From: Bacteroidia bacterium
Lineage (GTDB): Bacteria; Bacteroidota; Bacteroidia; Bacteroidales; UBA12481
Direction: 5' to 3'
NCBI GenBank assembly: GCA_026391235.1
Contig: JAPLDV010000536.1
Location: forward strand, 1 to 14,171
DNA length: 14,171 nt
Shown here: positions 1 through 7,018 of the stretch, piece after piece
Layout of the letters: each line of letters begins with the position of its first letter
Position numbering within the stretch: the first letter of the stretch is position 1
Position numbers and translations under genes: made by a program
The notes under the pieces: generated by a model
What the model was told of the DNA's origin: nothing
The model's database searches: none
What the model saw: the letters and a program-made list of their open reading frames with translations, nothing else

Positions 1-1388
1 CTAAAGAGGCTCAAGCGGAATCCATAATTCATGCTGAAGGAATTGCTGATTTTCTGTTCATTGGTCATATAGATCCCACTCTCAAGGGCCTGCTGCGGCT
101 CGATATGTATTCCAACCATGGTGGGATCCGAATCAGTGCCCGGAGTAAAGTTTCCCGGGTTAAACTGATGATAGGTTGAATTCCATCCAAATCGGACCTG
201 GTTGTTGGCATTCGGATACCAGCCATAATCCTGCTTCAGGTGGTAATCAAGGATCCCGGAGGTCAGCTTGAATGAGAAATTCCCGAATGCCACCTTGAAA
301 CCATACCTGTAATCGCTGTAAATGGCCGAAGTGTTTAAAAACAATTCCTGATTGAAAGTATGGTTCCACCGGAGGGTGAGCGTATTGTTACCGGAGTCGA
401 ATCCAACCTGCTTTAAATCGAAAATGTCCATACCCATATATCCGGATAAAAAGAGCCGGTCCTTTGTGCCCAGAATATAATTGGCCTTGAGATTAAGGTC
501 ATAGAAGTACAATGTAAGGCTGTCAGCCAGGTCGTTTACGGCTTTCATGGCGATATCGGCATACGTGCGCCTTCCGCTGATCATGATGGAAGACTTGCCT
601 TTAACCAGAGGGCCTTCCACGGTAAGCCGTGATGAGATCAGTCCGATGCCTCCGGTAACCCCCCATTCCTTTGAGTTCCCGTCCCTCATCCGGATATCAA
701 GAACAGATGAAACCCGGCCGCCGTAAGGTGCCGGAATACCACCCTTATACAGTTTAACATCTTTTATGGCATCTGAATTAAACACCGAGAAAAAACCCAG
801 AAGGTGGGATGCATTATATACTGGTGCTTCATCTAAAAGAATGTGATTCTGATCAGCCTCGCCTCCCCTGACAAAATAATTGCTGCCGCCCTCACTGCTG
901 GGGCTCACCCCTGGCAGGAGCTGTATGGCCTTAAGAATATCCCTTTCGCCAAATAGGACCGGTACTGTTTTCAATTGCTTGATATCCAGTTTTATCGCAC
1001 CCATTTCCAGACTTCTTACCGTATTTTTCATACTTTTGCCGGTAATTTCCACTGTTCTCAGCGTTGTCGCTTTTGGCTTGAGTTCTATATCCCGGTTAGC
1101 ATCGGATTTCAGGTTCAGCTTTAATGCAACAGTCTCATAACCAAGATATGAGTATTGAACGGTATAATTTCCGGCCGGAACTTTAACCGAATAAAAGCCA
1201 TATTGATTAGTAGTGGAACCGGTATTCAGTTCAACAATCGCCACATTGGCGAATAAAAGGACTTCGCCGTTCGTTGCATCCTTTAGGTACCCGCTTAACG
1301 AGTACTGGACCTCTTCATCAGCAGCCAGTTTAACTGGGATCAGCCAGACAAAAGCAAACAGACAGAATGACAGGAGTTTTAATTTCAT
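1..1388 (-). CDS. TonB-dependent receptor, N-terminal part (3' end outside window)
   Basis: Outer-membrane receptor that imports a ligand using TonB energy; the ligand cannot be told from this part. I translated it from the ATG at 1388; it stays open for 462 codons to the left edge. Residues 1-23 are a signal peptide (MKLKLLSFCLFAFVWL...). About 28-110 is a carboxypeptidase-regulatory-like beta domain (motifs GSTTNQYGFYSVKVPAGNY and YLGYET). About 120-240 is the plug, with the strongly conserved LLPGV, NYFVRGG, LLDEAPVYN and YGGRVSSVLDIR stretches. The rest is alternating beta strands of the barrel. This pattern is the common single-component Bacteroidota receptor rather than a clear SusC, and no SusD partner is visible in the window, although one could lie beyond the left edge. 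It is the next gene downstream of the LytTR regulator, 139 bases away, so it is a plausible target. Confidence 0.93.
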   Translation of the reverse strand, partial: MKLKLLSFCLFAFVWLIPVKLAADEEVQYSLSGYLKDATNGEVLLFANVAIVELNTGSTTNQYGFYSVKVPAGNYTVQYSYLGYETVALKLNLKSDANRDIELKPKATTLRTVEITGKSMKNTVRSLEMGAIKLDIKQLKTVPVLFGERDILKAIQLLPGVSPSSEGGSNYFVRGGEADQNHILLDEAPVYNASHLLGFFSVFNSDAIKDVKLYKGGIPAPYGGRVSSVLDIRMRDGNSKEWGVTGGIGLISSRLTVEGPLVKGKSSIMISGRRTYADIAMKAVNDLADSLTLYFYDLNLKANYILGTKDRLFLSGYMGMDIFDLKQVGFDSGNNTLTLRWNHTFNQELFLNTSAIYSDYRYGFKVAFGNFSFKLTSGILDYHLKQDYGWYPNANNQVRFGWNSTYHQFNPGNFTPGTDSDPTMVGIHIEPQQALESGIYMTNEQKISNSFSMNYGFRLSLF

Positions 1389-1491
1389 GAATTTTTCAAA
1401 TTAGCATTTTAAAAAATGGGCATAACAATTATTTCAATACATAAAGAAGGCGCAAAGGAAATGGACCCTCAGGCTTTATCAAAGGAGAAAG

Positions 1492-1536
1492 TGATTAGCG
1501 GCGGTATAAGATGATAAGCGGCTCTGTCTAAGACAG
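1492..1536. promoter_or_regulatory. Direct repeat plus palindrome between regulator and receptor genes
   Basis: TGATTAGCGGC at 1492-1502 and TGATAAGCGGC at 1512-1522 match at 10 of 11 bases and start 20 bases apart, roughly two helical turns. Immediately after is the perfect 13-base palindrome CTGTCT-A-AGACAG at 1524-1536, which contains the stop codon of the regulator gene. LytTR proteins are known to bind two short direct repeats about two turns apart, so this could be an operator for the receptor gene, whose start codon is about 105 bases away. The repeat does not match the classical LytTR consensus, so the role is inference. Confidence 0.3.
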
Positions 1537-2250
1537 GTCTTTAAGTTTGCCGGCAAACCTGCGGCTGATTTCCAACGGTTGGGGCAGGTTTTTCAGGTAA
1601 GCCACATGAGGGGTGTTGGGCTTCTTTTCAATGCGGTCGATATGGTCGATGTTAATGATACACGACCGGTGAATCCTGATAAAGTGATTACCCGGAAGTT
1701 CTTCCTGCCATTGCTTCAGTGTTTTCAATACGACGGAACACTTTCCTTCCAGGGTAGTGATCCTGGAATAATTCCCCACCGGGCATATATGGGTTATGGA
1801 ACTGATTTTAATAAAGGATGATCTGGAATTCGTTAACCGCACATAAATGCTGTCGGAATATTCATAAACCTTTGCGGCCCTGTCGGGCTCGGCTTTTGAA
1901 GTAAGGATCCGGTCCAGAGAAGTTTTCAGCCGTTCGGGGCTTACGGGTTTCAGCAGGTAATCGGCAGCATTGACCTCGAAGGCCCGTATGGCGTATTCGT
2001 CATAAGCGGTTACAAAGATGATTTCGATGGAATTGTCGGTCATTTCCAGCAGATCGAAGCCGGTTTCCCCGTTGAGCTGGATATCGAGAAAGACCAATCC
2101 GGGCTTATGCAGCCGGATCAAATCCATGGCGGAGCTGCAGGAAGCAGCTTCTCCAACTATTTCGACCTGCGGGTGCGATTCAAGCAGTTTTCTCAGGTTG
2201 ACCCTTGCCAACCTTTCGTCGTCGACAATAATGGCTTTCATGGTTTTCAT
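1528..2250 (-). CDS. LytTR-family response regulator (LytR/AlgR type)
   Basis: Cytoplasmic transcription regulator of a two-component system, 240 residues, the usual length. Residues 4-120 are the receiver domain: acidic pair D10-D11 in VDDE, phosphorylated D56 in VFLDIQ, T81 in FVTAYDEYA and K101 in LLKPVSP. About 133-238 is a LytTR DNA-binding domain, with the typical GNYSRI and FIRIHRSCIINIDHI motifs. The ATG at 2250 sits 2 bases beyond the stop of the kinase gene, so the two are surely cotranscribed; an in-frame ATG three codons later is an alternative start. The kinase upstream is the obvious partner. Its targets are unknown; the receptor gene downstream is the nearest candidate. Family assignment is firm, the regulon is inference. 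Confidence 0.95.
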   Translation of the reverse strand: MKTMKAIIVDDERLARVNLRKLLESHPQVEIVGEAASCSSAMDLIRLHKPGLVFLDIQLNGETGFDLLEMTDNSIEIIFVTAYDEYAIRAFEVNAADYLLKPVSPERLKTSLDRILTSKAEPDRAAKVYEYSDSIYVRLTNSRSSFIKISSITHICPVGNYSRITTLEGKCSVVLKTLKQWQEELPGNHFIRIHRSCIINIDHIDRIEKKPNTPHVAYLKNLPQPLEISRRFAGKLKDLS

Positions 2251-2252
2251 CT

Positions 2253-3314
2253 TCAGGACTGATCAAATTCAATTTCAATGGCGGCGGTCACCCATCCGTT
2301 ATCGGCGGTAAGGGAAAAGGAATACTTATCGTTACAGAACAAGGCAAGACGGTTCTTAATATTCTCGATTCCGCTGCCCGTACCATCCGTGCCTGATTTA
2401 TCCGTATTCAATTTGCCGGTATTTAAAACTTTAATCAGCAGTAACCTGTTGTTCAATTCAGTCGTAAGACGGATAACCAGTTTTTGTTCCCTCGACTTTA
2501 TCCCATATTTCACGGCATTTTCAATCAGCAGGTGGATCACAAATGAGGGGATTAATATTTCACGCGTGGCTTCGGCGACGGATATCTCATAATCAAAATT
2601 CTCCTCAAAGCGTGTTTTCTGTATCTCCAGATACTTGATAACCGCTTCAACCTCTTTCCCGATGGGAATGGCCTGCTCCTGCTTGTTCAGGGTATACCGG
2701 TAGTAATCCGACATATCCACCACCAGTTTCTTGGCTTTCCCGGTGTTTTCATCGATCAGCGCATGGATGGAATTCAGTACGTTAAATAAAAAGTGCGGAT
2801 TGATCTGGTAATGGAGCATTTTGAGCTGCACCTCTTTCGCCAGAGTCTCAGCTTTATGCATTTCATCTTTTTGTTTGGCAAACCTGAGCTGAAGGCGGGT
2901 AAGATAAAAGGTCGTACTTAGAAAAAGAATTGCTGCCATGAGCCCGGGCGAATATTTTTTCAGGACATCCATTGTTACCGGGGGGCGGTTGGCCCTGTGC
3001 CAGAAAACTGTTTCAAGACCGGACGAAAAATAAAGGAGCAGGGTTGGCCCGAAAATGGCAAACACTAAAACCAAGACAACGAGCACGGGCACCCGTCTTT
3101 TTTTTATCGCCCATTTATAGGAAACGATCATCAGGAGTACAAACGGAAATAAAGACAGAAACTCAAACAGCTGCTCGAGTAATAAAATCCTGGTATTGCG
3201 TGGGGAAGGCGGGTACCAGGCCATCCAATCGAGGGTCCGGGTTATCTCGAGCAAAACCAGAACGATCAGCAGGTTGAAAAAGTACGGGTACTTATTGTAA
3301 AGCGTTTTAAACAT
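2253..3314 (-). CDS. Sensor histidine kinase of the LytS/YehU type (His_kinase, PF06580)
   Basis: Inner-membrane sensor kinase, 353 residues. Four hydrophobic segments lie at about 11-25, 48-70, 75-100 and 121-140, with only short loops, so there is no separate periplasmic sensor domain; the signal may be sensed in the membrane. A short helical linker (about 141-168) leads to the His_kinase domain with the phosphoacceptor H174 in QINPHFLFNVLNSI. The ATP-binding domain has the N box around N266 (HLLIENAVKYG) and a G box at 311-323 (GTGSGIENIKNRL). The ATG at 3314 is preceded by a TAATTTTG box 16 bases upstream. It is followed after 2 bases by its response regulator. Such kinase/LytTR pairs are widespread in Bacteroidota and mostly uncharacterised. 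Confidence 0.95.
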   Translation of the reverse strand: MFKTLYNKYPYFFNLLIVLVLLEITRTLDWMAWYPPSPRNTRILLLEQLFEFLSLFPFVLLMIVSYKWAIKKRRVPVLVVLVLVFAIFGPTLLLYFSSGLETVFWHRANRPPVTMDVLKKYSPGLMAAILFLSTTFYLTRLQLRFAKQKDEMHKAETLAKEVQLKMLHYQINPHFLFNVLNSIHALIDENTGKAKKLVVDMSDYYRYTLNKQEQAIPIGKEVEAVIKYLEIQKTRFEENFDYEISVAEATREILIPSFVIHLLIENAVKYGIKSREQKLVIRLTTELNNRLLLIKVLNTGKLNTDKSGTDGTGSGIENIKNRLALFCNDKYSFSLTADNGWVTAAIEIEFDQS

Positions 3315-3330
3315 CTTAAAGTCTCTGAAT

Positions 3331-3338
3331 CAAAATTA
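3331..3338 (-). promoter_or_regulatory. Candidate -7 box (TAATTTTG) for the kinase operon
   Basis: On the minus strand TAATTTTG is a perfect match to the Bacteroidota TAnnTTTG box, ending 16 bases before the kinase start codon. No good TTTG or TTG lies at the expected -33 distance, so the call rests on the -7 box and its position alone. Confidence 0.4.
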
Positions 3339-3346
3339 TACTTTTT

Positions 3347-3368
3347 CCGAACATCCCAGCCTGTTCGG
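3347..3368. repeat. Inverted repeat upstream of the kinase promoter box
   Basis: CCGAACA (3347-3353) and TGTTCGG (3362-3368) form a perfect 7-base inverted repeat with an 8-base spacer, lying between the end of the HD-domain gene (stop at 3372) and the kinase -7 box. There is no run of T after the stem in either direction, so an intrinsic terminator is not supported. An operator overlapping the kinase promoter is the alternative. Confidence 0.4.
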
Positions 3369-3371
3369 GGT

Positions 3372-3938
3372 TTATTCTCCCGCCAGACCGATCGCTGCCG
3401 CCACAGTCTTCATCCCGGCAATGGTTTCCCCGATGACAAAATCGAGATCCCTGCCCATCATCACCGCTCCCTTTTCGATGACTTCGCGGTTTGCGCCGGC
3501 CGCAAAACCTTTCAGGTTCCACTTCTTCCTGACCGATTTAACCTCCAGGTCAAAAATGGATCTTGAGGGCCGGACCAGTACCGCAGCCGTCACCAGCCCG
3601 GTAAGCTCATCGATGGTAAAGAGCACTTTTTCCATGATGTGCTCCGGTTCCGTATCGGAACAAATGCCCCAGCCGTGACTCACCACGGCGTGGATATACT
3701 CCTCCGGCCATTGTTCTTCCCCGAGGATTTTACGGGTCATGGAACAATGCTGCTCCGGATATTGTTCGTAATCAAGGTCATGGATAAGCCCGATGATTCC
3801 CCACTTTTCCACATCTTCACTATATAATAAGGCGAAATGCCGCATCACCACTTCAACGGAAAGCGCATGCTTGATAAGGCTTTGGCTCTGATTATATCGT
3901 ATGAGCAGCGAAAGAGCCTCCTCTCGTGTTGGTATCAT
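3372..3938 (-). CDS. HD-domain phosphohydrolase-like protein
   Basis: Cytoplasmic protein of 188 residues with an HD/HDIG-type metal-binding domain. The ligands expected of the family are visible: H24 in SLIKHALSVE, the H53-D54 pair in GLIHDLDYE and D110 in FTIDELTG; H83 and H88 between them (HAVVSHGW) are further conserved-type histidines. Residues 120-170 form a helical tail. HD proteins of this size hydrolyse phosphate esters of nucleotides or related small molecules, but the substrate here cannot be told. The ATG at 3938 is the first in frame. It lies 57 bases from the lipoprotein gene upstream and 57 bases from the kinase gene downstream, so it could be in one transcript with either. No signal peptide. 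Confidence 0.85.
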   Translation of the reverse strand: MIPTREEALSLLIRYNQSQSLIKHALSVEVVMRHFALLYSEDVEKWGIIGLIHDLDYEQYPEQHCSMTRKILGEEQWPEEYIHAVVSHGWGICSDTEPEHIMEKVLFTIDELTGLVTAAVLVRPSRSIFDLEVKSVRKKWNLKGFAAGANREVIEKGAVMMGRDLDFVIGETIAGMKTVAAAIGLAGE

Positions 3939-3994
3939 GATCGTAATGTGTTAAATCCATGTAAAGTTGGGAAAAAAGTCTTACGCCGAGCCTG

Positions 3995-4771
3995 TCACTT
4001 CTTCCCAAACGCATAAGTAATCCCGACAGACAGCTTAACAAGAGGAATCGCCAGCATGGAAGAAGTATTTACCATAAAATAAGAATGGGAATTAATCGCA
4101 GGAATAGTTACGCCAACCTGTAAAATTCCTTTCAGCTTTTCCCCTCCTGCTTTCATTGTAAAGGTAGGTTCAAGATTTACAAAACTCAGAGTGGTGTCGG
4201 AATAATAATGAAAATCCGTGTTCCACCATTCAAATCTGTCGTACAGGCTGGCATGCACGTTAAACAGGTTTACATAATTCATTCTCAAATCAAAAGCTAT
4301 CTGAATATGTTTATTGACCAGAGCTAATCCCGGCTGAATAAATATATTGAAATACCTTGCATTCACTTCGGGGTAAGATTGACCGGCATCGTACATTTTA
4401 TCTGTCGTAAAGCCATACCCACCGCCACTGTAGCATTGAAACAGTCCAGTATTTTTATCACCGAATGTGGTAAAATAACCTGCACCCGCTTCACCGAAAA
4501 ACATATTGAGTTTTTCGACGGAAGAATCGGCACTGTTTATCTGTCTCCGGTGGTACATCCCGTCTGCCAGGATACCTGCATGGTTTGATATGGCATAGGC
4601 AGCCTGCAGGTTAATTAATCCGGTACCCGACAATCCCATCGAACCGGATGTGTTGAGTTCCCCTTTTTCTTTCAGCAAGGGGGAATGAATGGCATTGGGC
4701 TTGTAAAGTGTTACACAGCCTGTAGCTGTGAAGATCAATCCGAAAAGCAATTTTTGTACGAGGGTTTTCAT
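3995..4771 (-). CDS. Putative outer-membrane lipoprotein, beta-strand rich, unknown function
   Basis: Predicted lipoprotein of 258 residues. I place the start at the ATG at 4771, not at an in-frame ATG 12 codons earlier, because the later start gives a standard signal: MKT, a hydrophobic stretch, then TATGC with the lipidated cysteine at residue 19. The next residues (VTLYKPNAIHSPLLKEKGEL) resemble a segment I have seen often near the start of Bacteroidota outer-membrane proteins. The rest is rich in glycine and alternating hydrophobic residues with many Tyr/Phe, ending in a strand (KLSVGITYAFGKK), consistent with a small barrel or beta sandwich. No enzyme motif is seen. It is monocistronic or the first gene before the HD gene, and has its own promoter-like sequence. 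Confidence 0.8.
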   Translation of the reverse strand: MKTLVQKLLFGLIFTATGCVTLYKPNAIHSPLLKEKGELNTSGSMGLSGTGLINLQAAYAISNHAGILADGMYHRRQINSADSSVEKLNMFFGEAGAGYFTTFGDKNTGLFQCYSGGGYGFTTDKMYDAGQSYPEVNARYFNIFIQPGLALVNKHIQIAFDLRMNYVNLFNVHASLYDRFEWWNTDFHYYSDTTLSFVNLEPTFTMKAGGEKLKGILQVGVTIPAINSHSYFMVNTSSMLAIPLVKLSVGITYAFGKK

Positions 4772-4805
4772 TTGAATTTCGAAGCAAGTTGATGTTAACA
4801 CATCC

Positions 4806-4846
4806 ATCCTTAAAAGATAACAAGAAATATTGAGATCACCAAATCG
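4806..4846 (-). promoter_or_regulatory. Promoter-like element upstream of the lipoprotein gene, copy A
   Basis: On the minus strand TTTG (4843-4840) and TATCTTTT (4819-4812) are separated by 20 bases, close to the Bacteroidota TTTG / TAnnTTTG arrangement with one mismatch in the -7 box. The box ends about 40 bases before the lipoprotein ATG. A closely similar sequence lies at 13255-13295 upstream of the GNAT operon: by hand 32 of 41 bases agree, including most of the spacer. Confidence 0.5.
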
Positions 4847-4978
4847 TTATAATGGATTGATCTGTTGATTGTCAGGAAAATCCTTCGATGCTTGTTCGTA
4901 GAGTTTCTTCTCCTCCTGATATTGATTCATTCCATGAAGAACAGCACCTGGTAAATCAAATGTACGGAACTTTAGAAC
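4847..4978 (-). pseudogene. Possible 3' remnant of a gene, or chance open stretch
   Basis: A minus-strand frame open for about 43 codons ends at TAA 4847-4849. Its last 27 residues begin at an ATG at 4930 (MNQYQEEKKLYEQASKDFPD...) and look like a normal amphipathic protein helix. A TGA closes the frame upstream, and the other two frames in the same stretch are also interrupted, so there is no complete gene. It could be the decayed tail of a gene that once followed GH127, or chance. Confidence 0.2.
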
Positions 4979-5118
4979 TCAAATCCCTGACTGCCAGGAA
5001 TATTTTCACGGGTATGAATGGTTATATCATTGGATGGAACAGTATATTGAATGGTAGCTGGCCATCCCAGGAGGCAGCGTCCATCCGGTTCCAGTCCCCG
5101 GAGACTGACCGTGCCATG

Positions 5119-6984
5119 CTATTTTGCGAAGCAGTCCGACATCAGCTCGTCTTCCACGGCGTTGTTGAGATCAAGCAGGTGGAAATAGGTTGCTATCCCG
5201 GTCGGGTCGATGAATTCCGTAAAAGTCAGCATGAGATGCGGTGCACCCCTGCTCCAGGCTCCCGATGCTTCGACCCTTGCCTTGACCTTCACTTTCTTAC
5301 CATCGGGACGGATCGACTGGTCGGTTTCCGGTTCACCCAATCCGGCCGGATCAATCACGATCCCTTTGAAATCCGGATATTTCTTAAGGATTTCCTCGTT
5401 TTGGGCGGTACCCAGGCAATAAACCACCGGTCCGCGAGCCAGAGCCACCTTTCCTTCCTGCAGTTGATGGCCTTTAATAAAACGCCACTCCATCGGCAAC
5501 TCCAGGGTCACTATGTCGCCGGCTTTCCATTTGCGGCGGATCTCATAAGGATTTGCGCCGGATTTGATGGCGACCGGGGATTTGTCATTTATCCTGATCG
5601 TGGCGTTGCGGCACCACCGGGGGATGCGCAGCCGCAATGCAAATGCCGTTTCTTTCGAAGGTGCCACGCGGAAAACCACTTGCCCCGAGTTCGGGTAATC
5701 CGTCTCCTGCGTCAGTTTCACTGATAATTCCGGATCCAGATTAACTGTAGTTGTCGAGGTTGTGAACAGGTTGACTGCAATAGTCTTGTCGGCACAGGTA
5801 TAGTACACCTTTTGCGGCAGTTCAGCCATGATACGCCGGAAATTGCCGGGACAGCAGAAACCGTCCTGGTTGAAATAGACGCGTGGTCCGGTAAACGGCG
5901 TGAAATACCTGAGCTTCCGTCCCTCCGGATCCTGCGCTGCAAATAGCGCGTTGTATAGGGTACGCTCCATGATATCGCCGTAACGGAGATCGCCCTCCAT
6001 GCGCATCAGGCTTTCCAGCCAGCGCAGCAAATAGGCTGTCACGCAGGATTCTCCGATCATGCCGGTGCCGTTCTGCGTGTAGGAAAACCACTCGCCGTCG
6101 GATGCCGAACCGACAACGTTGAGTCCTCCGCCCGTGCGCAACAGTTCGTGGCGCATATACTCCGACATCTCCAGCAGGGACGGAAGCTTTTTGAGACGGT
6201 ACAGTTCAGTCTGCGCGTAACACCGGGCCAGCATCACATAAACATGGGCCGCTCCAGTCTCAAACGTTTGATTCCAATCGAGCAGCGACGCACATTGTAC
6301 TTCAGCCTTTGAATTCCCATGCCGGATCTCTGCCGCAAATTTCAGGTACCGCTCATCGCCGGTGCATCTGTAAAGAACAATAAAGGCCTCCGGAAGGCCG
6401 GCGGTACACACTTCTTCCGGCTTTGTGTCTTTGGAGAAGGTGGTGATCACATAATCACCCAGGTCCCTGGCGTACTGAAGCGATTGCCCGTTTCCTGTGG
6501 CGAGCCAGTTCCTGGTCAATCCGAGCAGCAGGTATTCCTGCTCGTGCAAGGCCCAGTTATAATGGTTTTGGCGTCCCTCCGGTTCGGGTTTGAACGTTCC
6601 GATATACCCATCGGCATCCCGGGTTTGCATGATGCCATTTATCAGGCCCGATGTCTGTTCTGCTACTTTCGGATCGTTGGTATAAGCTGAAAAAAGGCTG
6701 CCGGCATCGATCACCTTTCCCACGCCAACATAATGGTAATTGTCGCTGAACGGACGTACCCGGAACGGTGTAATGTAATCTTTGCCGAGGTCCAGCACCA
6801 TGTAATTCTTATAAATCAGATCATCGATCCGTCTTCCGATCTCGCCTGCCAATTCTTTCTGTTTCAGTGTTACCGGCTGCAATTTATCTTCATTCTTAAT
6901 AACTTTTTGCTGCGGGTAAGACATTGAGGCAGTGAGCAGTGCGGCAATAGTGAGGATTATTGGCTTCACATTTTTTATTTTCAT
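5119..6984 (-). CDS. Secreted GH127-family glycosidase (DUF1680; beta-L-arabinofuranosidase type)
   Basis: Exported glycoside hydrolase of 621 residues. Residues 1-25 are a signal peptide (hydrophobic ILTIAALLTASMS). The (alpha/alpha)6-barrel domain spans about 35-420, followed by beta-sandwich domains to the end. In the characterised Bifidobacterium enzyme HypBA1 of this family a zinc ion is held by one Glu and three Cys, one Cys is the nucleophile and another Glu the acid/base. The matching positions here are E312 and C314 (GESC), C377-C378 (FCCPGN), and E298 (DGEWF) as the likely acid/base, so it should be active. Related families (GH146 and others) share the fold, so the exact sugar linkage is unsure. 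It starts 34 bases after the 898-residue secreted protein, in the same operon. The gene looks richer in G+C by eye than its operon partner. Confidence 0.88.
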   Translation of the reverse strand: MKIKNVKPIILTIAALLTASMSYPQQKVIKNEDKLQPVTLKQKELAGEIGRRIDDLIYKNYMVLDLGKDYITPFRVRPFSDNYHYVGVGKVIDAGSLFSAYTNDPKVAEQTSGLINGIMQTRDADGYIGTFKPEPEGRQNHYNWALHEQEYLLLGLTRNWLATGNGQSLQYARDLGDYVITTFSKDTKPEEVCTAGLPEAFIVLYRCTGDERYLKFAAEIRHGNSKAEVQCASLLDWNQTFETGAAHVYVMLARCYAQTELYRLKKLPSLLEMSEYMRHELLRTGGGLNVVGSASDGEWFSYTQNGTGMIGESCVTAYLLRWLESLMRMEGDLRYGDIMERTLYNALFAAQDPEGRKLRYFTPFTGPRVYFNQDGFCCPGNFRRIMAELPQKVYYTCADKTIAVNLFTTSTTTVNLDPELSVKLTQETDYPNSGQVVFRVAPSKETAFALRLRIPRWCRNATIRINDKSPVAIKSGANPYEIRRKWKAGDIVTLELPMEWRFIKGHQLQEGKVALARGPVVYCLGTAQNEEILKKYPDFKGIVIDPAGLGEPETDQSIRPDGKKVKVKARVEASGAWSRGAPHLMLTFTEFIDPTGIATYFHLLDLNNAVEDELMSDCFAK

Positions 6985-7018
6985 GGGTTTAATATCTAAT
7001 TTCCTTTCCCCGTATCTG

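Larger units (their letters stand above)
4772..5118. other. Gap between lipoprotein and GH127 genes
   Basis: 347 bases without a convincing gene. It holds the lipoprotein promoter-like element (4806-4846), a short minus-strand open stretch ending at 4847 that may be a gene remnant (see findings), and a near-perfect 16-base palindrome at 5092-5107 just after the GH127 stop, not followed by a T run. Confidence 0.6.

Noticed and set aside
3972..3994. T run after the lipoprotein stop as an intrinsic terminator
   Set aside because: Six T follow on the minus strand, but I could not find a stable stem immediately before them.
5092..5107. CAGTCCCCGGAGACTG palindrome after the GH127 stop as a terminator
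   Set aside because: The stem is reasonable, but no T run follows on the minus strand.
4888..5724. 278-codon plus-strand open frame
   Set aside because: It lies mostly opposite the GH127 gene, whose minus-strand product carries the full set of catalytic and zinc-binding residues; the plus-strand product has no recognisable domain.
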